From Bradyrhizobium diversitatis (GTDB taxonomy: Bacteria; Pseudomonadota; Alphaproteobacteria; Rhizobiales; Xanthobacteraceae), in the NCBI RefSeq assembly GCF_016031635.1, contig NZ_JACEGD010000024.1, positions 1-64,000 of the forward strand: a stretch of 64,000 nt of DNA, in the 5' to 3' direction. The notes under the pieces were generated by a model. It searched no databases. It saw only the letters and a list, made by a program, of their open reading frames with translations, and was not told the origin of the DNA. The position numbers and the translations under genes are program-made. Positions 35,131 to 43,175 of the stretch are shown piece by piece (position 1 is the first letter of the stretch; each line of letters opens with the position of its first letter).

Positions 35131-35156
35131 CCGGGTGGGGGTGGGCACCCCCGGGG
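35131..35156. other. Strong GC hairpin in the leader of the 35174 gene
   Basis: GGGGGTG directly followed by a two-base loop and CACCCCC, flanked by CCGGG-type arms. It ends about 18 bases before the start codon at 35174. It could slow translation initiation or mark the end of an upstream transcript; no U-run follows. Confidence 0.45.
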
Positions 35157-35173
35157 TCGATTTTGGGGATCTG

Positions 35174-36193
35174 ATGGTTTCCGACGCAGCAAACGCCGAT
35201 AGGCTGTTGTCGCGCCGCCGTGTCGGGCGGGCCGAGACGATTTTACTGTCTGTGGCAGCGGTCGCGCTGGCGCTTGGCGCCGCCGCGTGGGTTTCTGACA
35301 TCGGCGATTCGACTCCGCTGGTCTCCGCTGCGCTGCCGCCGGCCAATGCGCCTTCGTTCGAGGACCGTTTCGCGTCTGCTGCCGGCAGCCCGCCGGCGCG
35401 CGAGTTCGGCCTGCGGGCGCTTGAGCGCTCCGCGGTGAATGCGGTCCAGCTCAAGCTGCGAGATGCCAAGGCGATGCTCGCCCAGAAGCTCCAGGGCGAC
35501 GACTGGCGCTCGATGCTGTCCGATGACGAGCAGTCTGCAGCCGAAGAGGCGAGGCCCTCGCAGCGTGCCGACGCCATCCCGATGCCGCGCTCGCGTCCGG
35601 TCCAGGCAGATCTGGCCGCCCAGATCGCCTCCAGCCAGGCCTATGCCGATACCGGTACCAGGACCGACAACCGCAATTTCTTCGAAAAATTCACCGACAA
35701 GATCAAGCTGGCTTCGTTGACGCCGGATAGCGGGCTGCTGACAAAGGCGCCTGATCTAGCTTCCCTCGGCTACGACTCGCGAACCGCGGTCTACGACATC
35801 TCGGCCAAGGCGGTCTATCTGCCGAGCGGCGTTGCGCTGGAGGCCCATTCCGGCCTGGGTGCGCTGATGGACGACCCCGACCACGTCGACCGGCGGATGG
35901 TCGGCGCGACGCCGCCGGCGACCTACGACCTCAAGCCGCGCGAAAAGCTGTTCCACGGCGTCCGGGCACTGCGCATGACGCCGACTGAGGGCACCAGTGC
36001 GCTTGGGCGCGTCGGTCTGCTCACGCACAACTACCTGCTCGGGCCGCGCGGCGATTCCAACGGCTGCGTCTCGATCAAGGACTACGACCGTTTCCTGAAA
36101 GCCTACGACAATGGCGAGTTCAACCGCCTGGTCGTGGTGCCGAGCCTGCGCGGGACGGCCACCGCTTCGCAGCGCGCGAGCACCAATTCCTGA
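35174..36193 (+). CDS. Membrane-anchored DUF2778 (Tlde1-type, L,D-transpeptidase-like) protein
   Basis: A 339-residue protein: a short cytoplasmic start, one membrane helix (about 22-45, TILLSVAAVALALGAAAWV), a proline/alanine-rich spacer, and a C-terminal catalytic domain. HSGLGALMDDPDHV, HGVRALRMTP and RGDSNGCVSIKDYDRFLKAY give the His and Cys of a DUF2778 fold, related to L,D-transpeptidases acting on peptidoglycan. In type VI effectors this domain is a toxin; here the N-terminal anchor and lack of T6SS genes argue for a housekeeping envelope role. Start ATG 35174. Confidence 0.75.
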   Translation: MVSDAANADRLLSRRRVGRAETILLSVAAVALALGAAAWVSDIGDSTPLVSAALPPANAPSFEDRFASAAGSPPAREFGLRALERSAVNAVQLKLRDAKAMLAQKLQGDDWRSMLSDDEQSAAEEARPSQRADAIPMPRSRPVQADLAAQIASSQAYADTGTRTDNRNFFEKFTDKIKLASLTPDSGLLTKAPDLASLGYDSRTAVYDISAKAVYLPSGVALEAHSGLGALMDDPDHVDRRMVGATPPATYDLKPREKLFHGVRALRMTPTEGTSALGRVGLLTHNYLLGPRGDSNGCVSIKDYDRFLKAYDNGEFNRLVVVPSLRGTATASQRASTNS

Positions 36194-36258
36194 CCTTGTC
36201 TGCGACGGCGGGGCTGCCGTTTCCCCTTCGTTAAGCCGTCCTCGCCCAGAAGCAGCCC

Positions 36259-36516
36259 ATGAGTGATCCATCAAGTTCCGAAACCCCGCTGCGCACGACG
36301 TTCAAGATCAAGCTGAACGGTGACACGTTGGCGATCGCAACCGTCGGTCAGGCCTATCAATTCCTCACCAACTTCAAGTCGGTCGAGTGGATGGAATTTC
36401 GCTCCCTGCACGAGGACGCAGTCGCAGCCCTGGAAGGTGCCGCCGGTAACGCTATGCTGGCGGTGCAGGCGACCAACGCCGTGCGCGCGCTGTTCGTCAG
36501 CGCCAAGCTGCTCTGA
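36259..36516 (+). CDS. DUF982 family protein
   Basis: An 85-residue protein with the DUF982 layout: a TLAIATVGQAYQFLTNFKSV strand-helix, then an AVAALEGAAGNAMLAVQA helix and a final ALFVSAKLL. These small proteins are numerous in Rhizobiales and have no known function. Lone gene upstream of the TRAP binding-protein gene. Confidence 0.75.
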   Translation: MSDPSSSETPLRTTFKIKLNGDTLAIATVGQAYQFLTNFKSVEWMEFRSLHEDAVAALEGAAGNAMLAVQATNAVRALFVSAKLL

Positions 36517-36638
36517 GAGCTCCGTACGGGCCTTCTCCTCGCAACTTGAACTCCGCTATAGGAACGGGCAAACGGTCCGCGAAGGCCATCGCCACAAAAC
36601 CATGTGTTTGAAATCTACTTCCAGGGAGAGTCCACATC

Positions 36639-37730
36639 ATGAAACGCCGTACATTCATCCAGGGCGGCGCGGTCGCCGGCGCGACGACGCTGGTTGCTGC
36701 ACCTGCGATCGCGCAGAGCGCGCCCGAGATCAAATGGCGCCTGACCTCGAGCTTTCCGAGATCGCTCGACACCATCTACGGCACGGCGCAGACCTTCGCG
36801 AAATACGTCGCTGAGGCCACCGACAACAAATTCCAGATCCAGACCTTCTCGGCGGGCGAGCTCGTGCCCGGCCTCCAGGCGCTGGATGCCGTCAGCACCG
36901 CATCGGTGGAGATGGCGCAGACGCCGCTCTATTTCTACATCGGCAAGGAGCCGGCGCTGGCCTATGCCACCGGTGCGCCGTTCGGCATGAACCATCGCCA
37001 TCAGGAGTCGTGGTGGCACTTCGGTGGCGGCGCCGCTCTCACCAACGAGGCGCTCAAGCCCTTCAAGGCGCACGCCATCCTGTGCGGCAATTCCGGCACC
37101 CAGATGGGCGGCTGGTTCCGCAAGGAGATCAAGACCGTCGACGATCTCAAGGGTCTCAAATTCCGCATCGCCGGCATGGGCGGCCACGTGCTGGCAAAGC
37201 TCGGGGTCGTCCCGCAGCAGATCGCGGGCGGCGATATCTATCCGGCGCTGGAGAAGGGCACGATCGACGCGGTCGAGTTCGTCGGTCCCTATGACGACGA
37301 GAAGCTCGGCTTCTACAAGGTCGCCAAATATTACTACTTCCCCGGCTGGTGGGAAGGCGGCGCCATGCTGCACATGATCGTCAATGACGAAAAGTGGAAT
37401 TCGCTGCCCAAGCAATACCAGGCGATCGTCAACCAGGCGGGCGCGGCGGCCGGCGCCTGGATGCTCGAGAAGTACGACAGCGTCAATCCGGCCGCGCTGA
37501 AGCGGCTGATCGCGAGCGGCACGGAGCTGAAAGCGTTCCCGCAGCCGGTGCTGGAGGCCTGCTACAACGCCACCCAGGACCATCTGAACGAGCTCGCCGC
37601 CAAGAGCGACCTGTTCAAGCGGACCAAGGAGAGCCACGACGCGTATATGAAGGAGCTGCTCTTCTACACGCAGATCGCGGAGAACTTCTACGACAACTAT
37701 CTGCTCAGCAAGATGCGCAACAAGAGCTGA
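36639..37730 (+). CDS. TRAP transporter substrate-binding protein (DctP/TakP family)
   Basis: A 363-residue periplasmic binding protein with a Tat-type leader (MKRRTFIQGGAVAGATTLVAAPAIA). The mature part follows TakP-like proteins that bind 2-oxo acids: WRLTSSFPRSLDTIYG, KGLKFRIAGMGGHVLAKLG with the conserved arginine, and IDAVEFVGPYDDEKLGFYKV. No dctQ or dctM membrane genes are adjacent, so this is an orphan that must share a membrane complex encoded elsewhere. The ligand is inferred from family only. Confidence 0.9.
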   Translation: MKRRTFIQGGAVAGATTLVAAPAIAQSAPEIKWRLTSSFPRSLDTIYGTAQTFAKYVAEATDNKFQIQTFSAGELVPGLQALDAVSTASVEMAQTPLYFYIGKEPALAYATGAPFGMNHRHQESWWHFGGGAALTNEALKPFKAHAILCGNSGTQMGGWFRKEIKTVDDLKGLKFRIAGMGGHVLAKLGVVPQQIAGGDIYPALEKGTIDAVEFVGPYDDEKLGFYKVAKYYYFPGWWEGGAMLHMIVNDEKWNSLPKQYQAIVNQAGAAAGAWMLEKYDSVNPAALKRLIASGTELKAFPQPVLEACYNATQDHLNELAAKSDLFKRTKESHDAYMKELLFYTQIAENFYDNYLLSKMRNKS

Positions 37731-37766
37731 CGTAAGGGGCGCGGTGCCGCGATCGCGCCGCGCCCT

Positions 37767-37856
37767 CGTAGGGTGGGCAAAGGCGCACTTGCGCCGTGCC
37801 CACCATCACGTGCTTCACTTGCATTGGTGGGCACGCTCCGCTTTGCCCACCCTACG
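37767..37856. repeat. Long inverted-repeat spacer element
   Basis: Perfect 16-base ends, CGTAGGGTGGGCAAAG and CTTTGCCCACCCTACG, with inner imperfect pairing, about 90 bases in all. It sits between two convergent stops (37730 and 37876) and probably works as a two-way terminator. Elements with TAGGGTGGGCAAAG ends are frequent in Bradyrhizobium spacers. Confidence 0.75.
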
Positions 37857-37875
37857 AGAATTTTCGTTTGGCGAA

Positions 37876-38649
37876 TTACGCCGTCCCTAAGCCCAGCTTT
37901 GCATAGATGCGCCTTGCATAGGCGCCGAACGCGTCCGTCGTCTTCAGCGGAAGGTCGCGCGGAAAGGGCAGGTCGATCGCGAAATAGTCGGCCATCTTCG
38001 CCGGGCCCGCCGTCAGCACGGCGCAGTGCGAGGACAGGAACACGGCTTCCTGGATCGAATGCGTGACGAAGATGATGGTCTTGCCGCTCTCGCGCCAGAT
38101 CCGCAGCATCTCCAGATTCATCTGCTCGCGCGTCAGCGCATCCAGTGCGCCGAACGGCTCGTCCATCAGGATCAGTTTCGGATCGTGGATGAAGGCGCGC
38201 GCGATCGCCGTGCGCTGCTGCATGCCGCCGGACAATTGTTGCGGATATTTCTGCTCGTAGCCGGAGAGCCCGACGAGGTTGAGAAGGTCGCGCGCCCGCT
38301 CGCGCGCGGCCTTCATCGGCAGGCCGACGATCTCGGCCGGCAGCAGCACGTTGTCCAGGATGGTCCGCCATTTCAGCAGCAATGCCTGCTGGAACACCAT
38401 GCCGATATCGCGGGTCGGATCGAACGGGCTCGTGGCATTGCCTATCGTCGCGGTGCCGCCGTCGGCGCCATGCAGGCCCGCCAGGATCTTCATCACCGTC
38501 GTCTTGCCGCAGCCGGACGGGCCGACCAGCGAGACGAGCTCACCTTCCTGCACGTCCATGGTGACGTCGGACACCGCCAGAAACTCGGTGCCGCCGCTGC
38601 GATAGACCTTTCGGACGCCTTGCAGGCTGATGAAGGGCTCTGAGCTCAT
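37876..38649 (-). CDS. NitT/TauT-type ABC transporter ATPase
   Basis: A 257-residue ATPase of the SsuB/TauB/NrtD group. Walker A is GPSGCGKT, signature LSGGMQQR, Walker B LILMDEPFGALD, and the H-loop is VTHSIQEAV. It energises the permease encoded at 41574. ATG 38647-38649 overlaps the stop of the DapA-like gene (ATGA); an ATG three codons upstream is also possible. Last gene of the minus-strand operon from 42344. Confidence 0.92.
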   Translation of the reverse strand: MSSEPFISLQGVRKVYRSGGTEFLAVSDVTMDVQEGELVSLVGPSGCGKTTVMKILAGLHGADGGTATIGNATSPFDPTRDIGMVFQQALLLKWRTILDNVLLPAEIVGLPMKAARERARDLLNLVGLSGYEQKYPQQLSGGMQQRTAIARAFIHDPKLILMDEPFGALDALTREQMNLEMLRIWRESGKTIIFVTHSIQEAVFLSSHCAVLTAGPAKMADYFAIDLPFPRDLPLKTTDAFGAYARRIYAKLGLGTA

Positions 38650-39701
38650 GCCAGCCATTTGTTCAAATTCGCGGCGACGAAGGCATCGTCGCTGAGGTCG
38701 GCGTGCTCGCGGCAGACGCGATCGATCTCCTCCTTCTGGCCGGGGCTGAGACCCTCGTTTGGATCGAGGCACCACAAACCTTCCATCAGGCCCTGGCGCC
38801 GCAGCACCTCGTGGCAGCCGGCGATGCAGCCATGGAAATTGTTGGCGACGTCGAAGAAGGCGCTGTTGCAATCGGTGACGCGGGCATCGAGCGCCAGCAG
38901 GTCGGCGGGCACGGTGTCCTTGTGCCGCGCCGCCTTGCAGCGCTCGAACTGCTGGATGGCGCTCGCGGTCCAGACCGACCAGTGGCCGAGCAGGCCGCCC
39001 TTGAAATAGGTCCGCGTGGTGACGCCCTTGTCGCGGAGATCGAACGGCAGCATCAGGTCGAGCAGGATGTGGTCGTCATTGCCGGTGTAGAGCGCGACGC
39101 GGTCGAGCGCGCCGGCGGCCGCGACGCCGCGCAGAACATCGAGGGTACGGTAGCGGTTGAACGGTGCGATCTTGATCGCAATGACGTTGTCTATCGAGGC
39201 GAAGCGCTGCCAGAACCGGCTCGACAGGATGACGCCGCCCACGGCCGGCTGAAGGTAGAAGCCGACCAGCGGAATTTCGGCGGCCACGGCCGTGCAGTGC
39301 GCGATGATCTCGTCCTCGGAGGCGCTCTTCATCGCGGCGAGGCTGAGCAGGCCCGCGTGATAGCCGATGTCGCGTGCGGTGCGGGCCTCGGTGATCGCCT
39401 GGCTGGTTGGGCCGGCGAGGCCCGCGACCAACGCCAGCGGCCGCTGGGTCCAGTGTGCTGCGGTCTCCGCGGCGAGCTCGAGCACGGGACGGTAGAGACC
39501 GACGTCGCGGATCGCGAATTGCGTAGTGTGCACACCGACGGCAAGGCCGCCCGAGCCGGCGTCGATGTAATAGCGCGTCAGCGCACGCTGATGAATCTTG
39601 TCGAGCTGTCGCTCGGCGGTGAGCGCGAGCGGATGCGCCGGCAGCACGGTGCCGTTGGCGATCAGCTTGCGGACGTCGCTGTTGATCTGGCTGTGGTGCA
39701 T
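38646..39701 (-). CDS. Dihydrodipicolinate synthase (DapA) family aldolase
   Basis: A 351-residue TIM-barrel protein of the DapA/NanA group, which splits or joins 2-oxo acids through a Schiff base on lysine. The likely Schiff-base lysine is in VIAIKIAPFNRY, and the tyrosine in VGFYLQPAVGG. It is longer than typical DapA (~290), with a C-terminal extension. In this transport cluster it is more likely a catabolic aldolase or dehydratase than lysine biosynthesis. The stop overlaps the ATPase start. Confidence 0.78.
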   Translation of the reverse strand: MHHSQINSDVRKLIANGTVLPAHPLALTAERQLDKIHQRALTRYYIDAGSGGLAVGVHTTQFAIRDVGLYRPVLELAAETAAHWTQRPLALVAGLAGPTSQAITEARTARDIGYHAGLLSLAAMKSASEDEIIAHCTAVAAEIPLVGFYLQPAVGGVILSSRFWQRFASIDNVIAIKIAPFNRYRTLDVLRGVAAAGALDRVALYTGNDDHILLDLMLPFDLRDKGVTTRTYFKGGLLGHWSVWTASAIQQFERCKAARHKDTVPADLLALDARVTDCNSAFFDVANNFHGCIAGCHEVLRRQGLMEGLWCLDPNEGLSPGQKEEIDRVCREHADLSDDAFVAANLNKWLA

Positions 39702-39707
39702 GATGTC

Positions 39708-40529
39708 CTATCCGAATTCGGGGCCGGCGACGGCGAATGGCATTTCCTCGGCCATGGCGGTGGCGGGGCCGAGACGCATCCGCTGGAAGGGGCGTTCGAT
39801 GGTCCAGCCGGACGCCGTCAGTCCGTCCAGGAATGCGGCTTGCGACGCGACGGCGTCGAGCAGGAGCGGTCCGTCCTGCGACCGCGCGATCGCGTCGACC
39901 AGGGTCAGCGCGGCTGTGGTGTGATCGGCGAACAACGGGCCGATATGGCACGCGGCTCGGCCGTCCCGCACCAGCGCGATGGCGCCGTTCGTGGAGACGA
40001 TGCGCGAGCCGGGTCGCTGTGCGAACGCCGAGAGCAGGGCGGTACGGTCGAGACCGGTCGCCCGCCGGTCCCGCGCGCGAAGTGCATCGAGCGTTGCGGC
40101 TGACGGAGCTTGCGCGGATCCGGACGTGGATTTCGCCAGCTTCAGCCGGCGCAATTGCGAGGTCGGGGTGAAGCCGAGCGGGCCGTAGACCCGGGCGCCG
40201 TCGGGCGTCGCATCGAGCCAGCACGTCAGCCAGTTCTTGCGCGCCGCCTCGAGGCAGGCATCGACGAGATGCGTGGCGAGACCGCGGCGGCGGTGGCTTT
40301 CCGTCACCAGCACCATGCTGATCCACGCATTGTTGCCGGAATAGGGTAGCAGGGCCGCAGTTGCGACCAGCCGTGCGTCGTCGCGGATGCCGAACACAAA
40401 GCCTTCGCTCAAGAAGAAGCGCCAGTCCTCAATCGTCTGGTTCCAGTGCGCTTCGGTCGAGAGCACAAGGCCAGCCGCGGCGTCCTCGACGCCGAGCCGG
40501 ACGATGTGCGGACCGTCAGTAGCGACCAT
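39708..40529 (-). CDS. GNAT-family N-acetyltransferase
   Basis: A 273-residue protein. The acetyl-CoA motif is in ISMVLVTESHRRRGLATHLV (R/Q-x-x-G-x-A form, residues about 70-90), followed by LDATPDGARVYGPLGF. The C-terminal half (from about 140) looks like a second, degenerate GNAT-type domain. The acceptor is unknown, but the operon suggests a transported amine or amino sugar. Its start overlaps the preceding epimerase gene by 14 bases. Confidence 0.82.
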   Translation of the reverse strand: MVATDGPHIVRLGVEDAAAGLVLSTEAHWNQTIEDWRFFLSEGFVFGIRDDARLVATAALLPYSGNNAWISMVLVTESHRRRGLATHLVDACLEAARKNWLTCWLDATPDGARVYGPLGFTPTSQLRRLKLAKSTSGSAQAPSAATLDALRARDRRATGLDRTALLSAFAQRPGSRIVSTNGAIALVRDGRAACHIGPLFADHTTAALTLVDAIARSQDGPLLLDAVASQAAFLDGLTASGWTIERPFQRMRLGPATAMAEEMPFAVAGPEFG

Positions 40530-41553
40530 CGCGCACCTCGTATTTGGTGGGCTTGCCGAGGCTCGGCATGGCGCGAGAGACCCAATCCGCCGTCCAGGCG
40601 ATCAGTTGCTCGGTGTCAACGACGGGCAGGTCGAACAGTTCGACCGCCTTCGACGTGTCGGTCAGCCACGCGGTCGGCTCTTCCTTGCCTGTCAGCACCG
40701 GCGTGCGGCCGAACTTTGCGCCGAACCTCGCCGCGAGATCGCGCACCGCGAGGATCTCGTGGCCGCTGACGTTGATCGGGGAGGTCGGCGTCGTGCAATG
40801 CGCGAGGCAGCGCAGCGCCTGGGAGGACGCATCGCCCTGCCAGATGAAGTTGACATGGCCGAGGCTGACGTCGATCGGCGTGCCCGTCAGCACTTTCGTT
40901 GCGATGTCGTGCAGCACGCCATAGCGCATGTCGATCGCGTAGTTGAGGCGGAAAAGGCGCCCCGGCGTGCCGAATTTGCGCGAGAAATATTCGAACATGC
41001 GCTCGCGGCCGACGCAGGACTGGGCGTATTCGCCGGGCGGATTCGGCGCCATGTCCTCGCTCGAGCCTTTGCCCTCGACGGGGACGAACGGATAGATGCA
41101 GCCGGTCGAGAACGCCACGATGCGCGAGGAGGGGAAAGCCTGCGCGACCAGCGCCGGGACATGCGCGTTCATCGCCCAGGTCAGCGACAGATCGCCCTCG
41201 GCGCCGAACTTGCGACCGGCCATGAAGACGATGTTCGGCGCTTTCGGCAGGGCCTGAATAGCCTTCTCGTCCATGAGGTCGCAGTTGATCGTTTCGACGC
41301 CGCGCGCGTGCAGCCAGTCCTTCACGCCGGCGTCGCTGAAGCGGGCGACGCCGATGATACGGCGATCCGGCGCGGCGGCCTTCGCAAGTCCTGCCAGGGT
41401 CGGGCCCATCTTGCCGGCGACGCCGAGGATCATGATGTCGCCCTCGACCTTCTTGAGATCGTCGATCAGGGCCTGGCTCGGCCGGCACAGGAGATCGTCG
41501 AGTGCAGCGGTGTCAGGGATGGTCTTCGGCAGCGTCTGGCGGGTGAGCAGCAT
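40516..41553 (-). CDS. NAD(P)-dependent epimerase/dehydratase-like protein
   Basis: A 345-residue extended-SDR protein. The cofactor motif is ILGVAGKMGPTL (near residue 43) and STGCIYPF is the usual TDxVYG-like strand. The expected YxxxK pair is not obvious: the region reads GEYAQSCVGRERMFEYF, where a Y and an R replace it, so catalytic activity is uncertain. It probably acts on a sugar or sugar-acid intermediate. Second gene of the operon after the permease. Confidence 0.75.
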   Translation of the reverse strand: MLLTRQTLPKTIPDTAALDDLLCRPSQALIDDLKKVEGDIMILGVAGKMGPTLAGLAKAAAPDRRIIGVARFSDAGVKDWLHARGVETINCDLMDEKAIQALPKAPNIVFMAGRKFGAEGDLSLTWAMNAHVPALVAQAFPSSRIVAFSTGCIYPFVPVEGKGSSEDMAPNPPGEYAQSCVGRERMFEYFSRKFGTPGRLFRLNYAIDMRYGVLHDIATKVLTGTPIDVSLGHVNFIWQGDASSQALRCLAHCTTPTSPINVSGHEILAVRDLAARFGAKFGRTPVLTGKEEPTAWLTDTSKAVELFDLPVVDTEQLIAWTADWVSRAMPSLGKPTKYEVRDGRY

Positions 41554-41573
41554 GGATACGTCGTCCTTGGTCT

Positions 41574-42344
41574 TCAGGTCTGCCTGGTGTCGCCGACGAC
41601 GAACATGCGTTCGAGGGCGAGCACCAGGCCGTAGAGAGCGACACCAAGCAGCGTCAGCAGCACGACTGCCATCACCATCGCGGGCGTGTCGAGCGAGGAC
41701 TGCACCTGGATCATGAGGTAGCCGAGCCCGCGCTCGGAGGCGATGAACTCGCCGACGATGGCGCCGGCGACCGCGAGGATGGCGCCGACCTTCATGCCGG
41801 AGAAGATGTAAGGCAGCGATCCCGGCAGCTGGATCTTGCGGAACAGAGTCCAGCGCGAGCCGCGCAGCGATTTGACGAGATCGAGCAGGTCCGGCTCGAC
41901 CTCGCGCAGGCCGCGCGCGGTGGTGAGCAGGATCGGGAAGAAGCAGATGCTGAAAGCGATCAGGATGTTCGGCACGATGCCGTAGGAGAACCAGACGATG
42001 AAGAGCGGGCCGAGCGCCACTTTCGGAATCATGTTCAGCGTGACGAACAGCGGCAGCAGCACGAGGCTGAGCAGCGGTGCCCAGCTGAAGATCACGGCGA
42101 GCGCGACGCCGACGAAGGCGCCGAGCGCGAAGCCGCCGAGGATCTCGACCGCCGTCACCAGCGTGTTGGCGCCCCAGGCATAGCCTGTGGTCCCCAACGT
42201 CTGAATTGTCGCAAGCGGGGAGGGCAGGATGAATTTCGGGACCTGGAAGGCATCGACCGCGACCTGCCACAGCACGAGCACGGCGAGGTGCACGATCAGG
42301 ATGATCGCAAAGCTGCGCGAGGTGCGTGCCCCGTCTCCTGCCAC
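41574..42344 (-). CDS. NitT/TauT-type ABC transporter permease
   Basis: A 256-residue inner-membrane protein with about six hydrophobic helices and the EAA loop typical of the family (LRGSRWTLFRKIQLPGSLPYIF). It works with the ATPase at 37876 and the binding protein at 43176. GTG 42342-42344 has GGGAG 6 bases upstream and places the first helix near the N-terminus; longer starts lack a good site. It is the first gene of the minus-strand operon. Confidence 0.9.
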   Translation of the reverse strand: MAGDGARTSRSFAIILIVHLAVLVLWQVAVDAFQVPKFILPSPLATIQTLGTTGYAWGANTLVTAVEILGGFALGAFVGVALAVIFSWAPLLSLVLLPLFVTLNMIPKVALGPLFIVWFSYGIVPNILIAFSICFFPILLTTARGLREVEPDLLDLVKSLRGSRWTLFRKIQLPGSLPYIFSGMKVGAILAVAGAIVGEFIASERGLGYLMIQVQSSLDTPAMVMAVVLLTLLGVALYGLVLALERMFVVGDTRQT

Positions 42345-42412
42345 CGCATGCTCCCTGTTGCCGACAGCCAACCTGCCGCGGGTCGCGAGCCTAGCCGGAC
42401 TCGAGGGAAGTT

Positions 42413-43075
42413 TCAACCAGTTGGTTGATTAGGTCGGAGCGACTGGAGCACCAGGTCGGCGACGTGCCGGCGGCGGGCGCGCCGCTGGGCCCGGCTCGAC
42501 AGGTCCTTGCCGAAGATCGCCGACAGCGTCGGCGTATTGGAGAAGAAGAAATAGCTGAGGCCCGCAATGGAGATGTAGAGCTGGACGGGATCGATCCCCT
42601 TGCGGAATACGCCAGATCGCACCCCCTCGTTGAGGATGTGGGAGACGCTCTTGACGAGCGGCGAGTGCATCGCCTCCAGCCGGGTCGAGCCGCGGACATG
42701 ACGGGCGCCGCCGCGGTTCTCGTCGTTCAGAAGCACGATGAAATCAGGGTTTGCCGCCAGGTGATCGAACGATGCCTCGATCAGCTTGCGGATCGCCTTC
42801 TCCGGCGGCAGGCCTTCGAGATTGAGCCTGCGCTCCTGCTCGCGGATGTCCTCATAGACCCATTCGAGCACGGCGAGGTAGAGCGCGTCCTTGTCGCCGA
42901 AATAGTGGTAGACGAGTTGCTTGTTGACGCCGGCGCGCTCGGCGATCTCGTCGACACGGGCGCCCGCAAAGCCGTGCCGGGCGAATTCCTGGCGTGCCGA
43001 GGTCAGGAGCTTCCTGCGGGTGGCGACGGGATCGCGACGCTGCGGCACGGTGTCGCCAGATCGTTTTGCGGGCAT
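42413..43075 (-). CDS. TetR-family transcriptional regulator
   Basis: A 220-residue repressor-type protein. The N-terminal helix-turn-helix is VDEIAERAGVNKQLVYHYFG, followed by KDALYLAVLEWVYEDI. The C-terminal part is the helical effector domain. Start ATG 43073-43075; a longer TTG at 43096 would take in the operator-like repeat. It lies between the divergent binding-protein gene and the permease operon and probably controls both. Confidence 0.9.
   Translation of the reverse strand: MPAKRSGDTVPQRRDPVATRRKLLTSARQEFARHGFAGARVDEIAERAGVNKQLVYHYFGDKDALYLAVLEWVYEDIREQERRLNLEGLPPEKAIRKLIEASFDHLAANPDFIVLLNDENRGGARHVRGSTRLEAMHSPLVKSVSHILNEGVRSGVFRKGIDPVQLYISIAGLSYFFFSNTPTLSAIFGKDLSSRAQRRARRRHVADLVLQSLRPNQPTG
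42414..42427. promoter_or_regulatory. Candidate TetR operator upstream of the permease operon
   Basis: A 14-base inverted repeat, CAACCA-GT-TGGTTG, overlapping the 3' end of the tetR gene and 70 bases before the permease start. A related 14-mer, CAACCA-AA-CAGTTG, lies at 43079-43092, just upstream of the tetR start. The shared arm and spacing suggest one regulator binds both. Confidence 0.5.
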
Positions 43076-43078
43076 TTC

Positions 43079-43092
43079 CAACCAAACAGTTG
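43079..43092. promoter_or_regulatory. Candidate TetR operator in the tetR-SBP divergent spacer
   Basis: CAACCA-AA-CAGTTG, with the same left arm and spacing as the palindrome at 42414. It lies just upstream of the tetR ATG and about 85 bases before the binding-protein gene, the expected place for autorepression and control of the transporter. Confidence 0.45.
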
Positions 43093-43175
43093 ACAAGTGG
43101 AGGGCGGGCTTGTTGCATTGGTATCCTCACAAGGGGAGAGCGACAAGCCGGGTCGCGGCAACGAGGAGAGATGCG

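Noticed and set aside
40387..41634. 415-codon plus-strand frame
   Set aside because: Antisense to the epimerase gene, with low-complexity R/A/D/H-rich translation and no domain.
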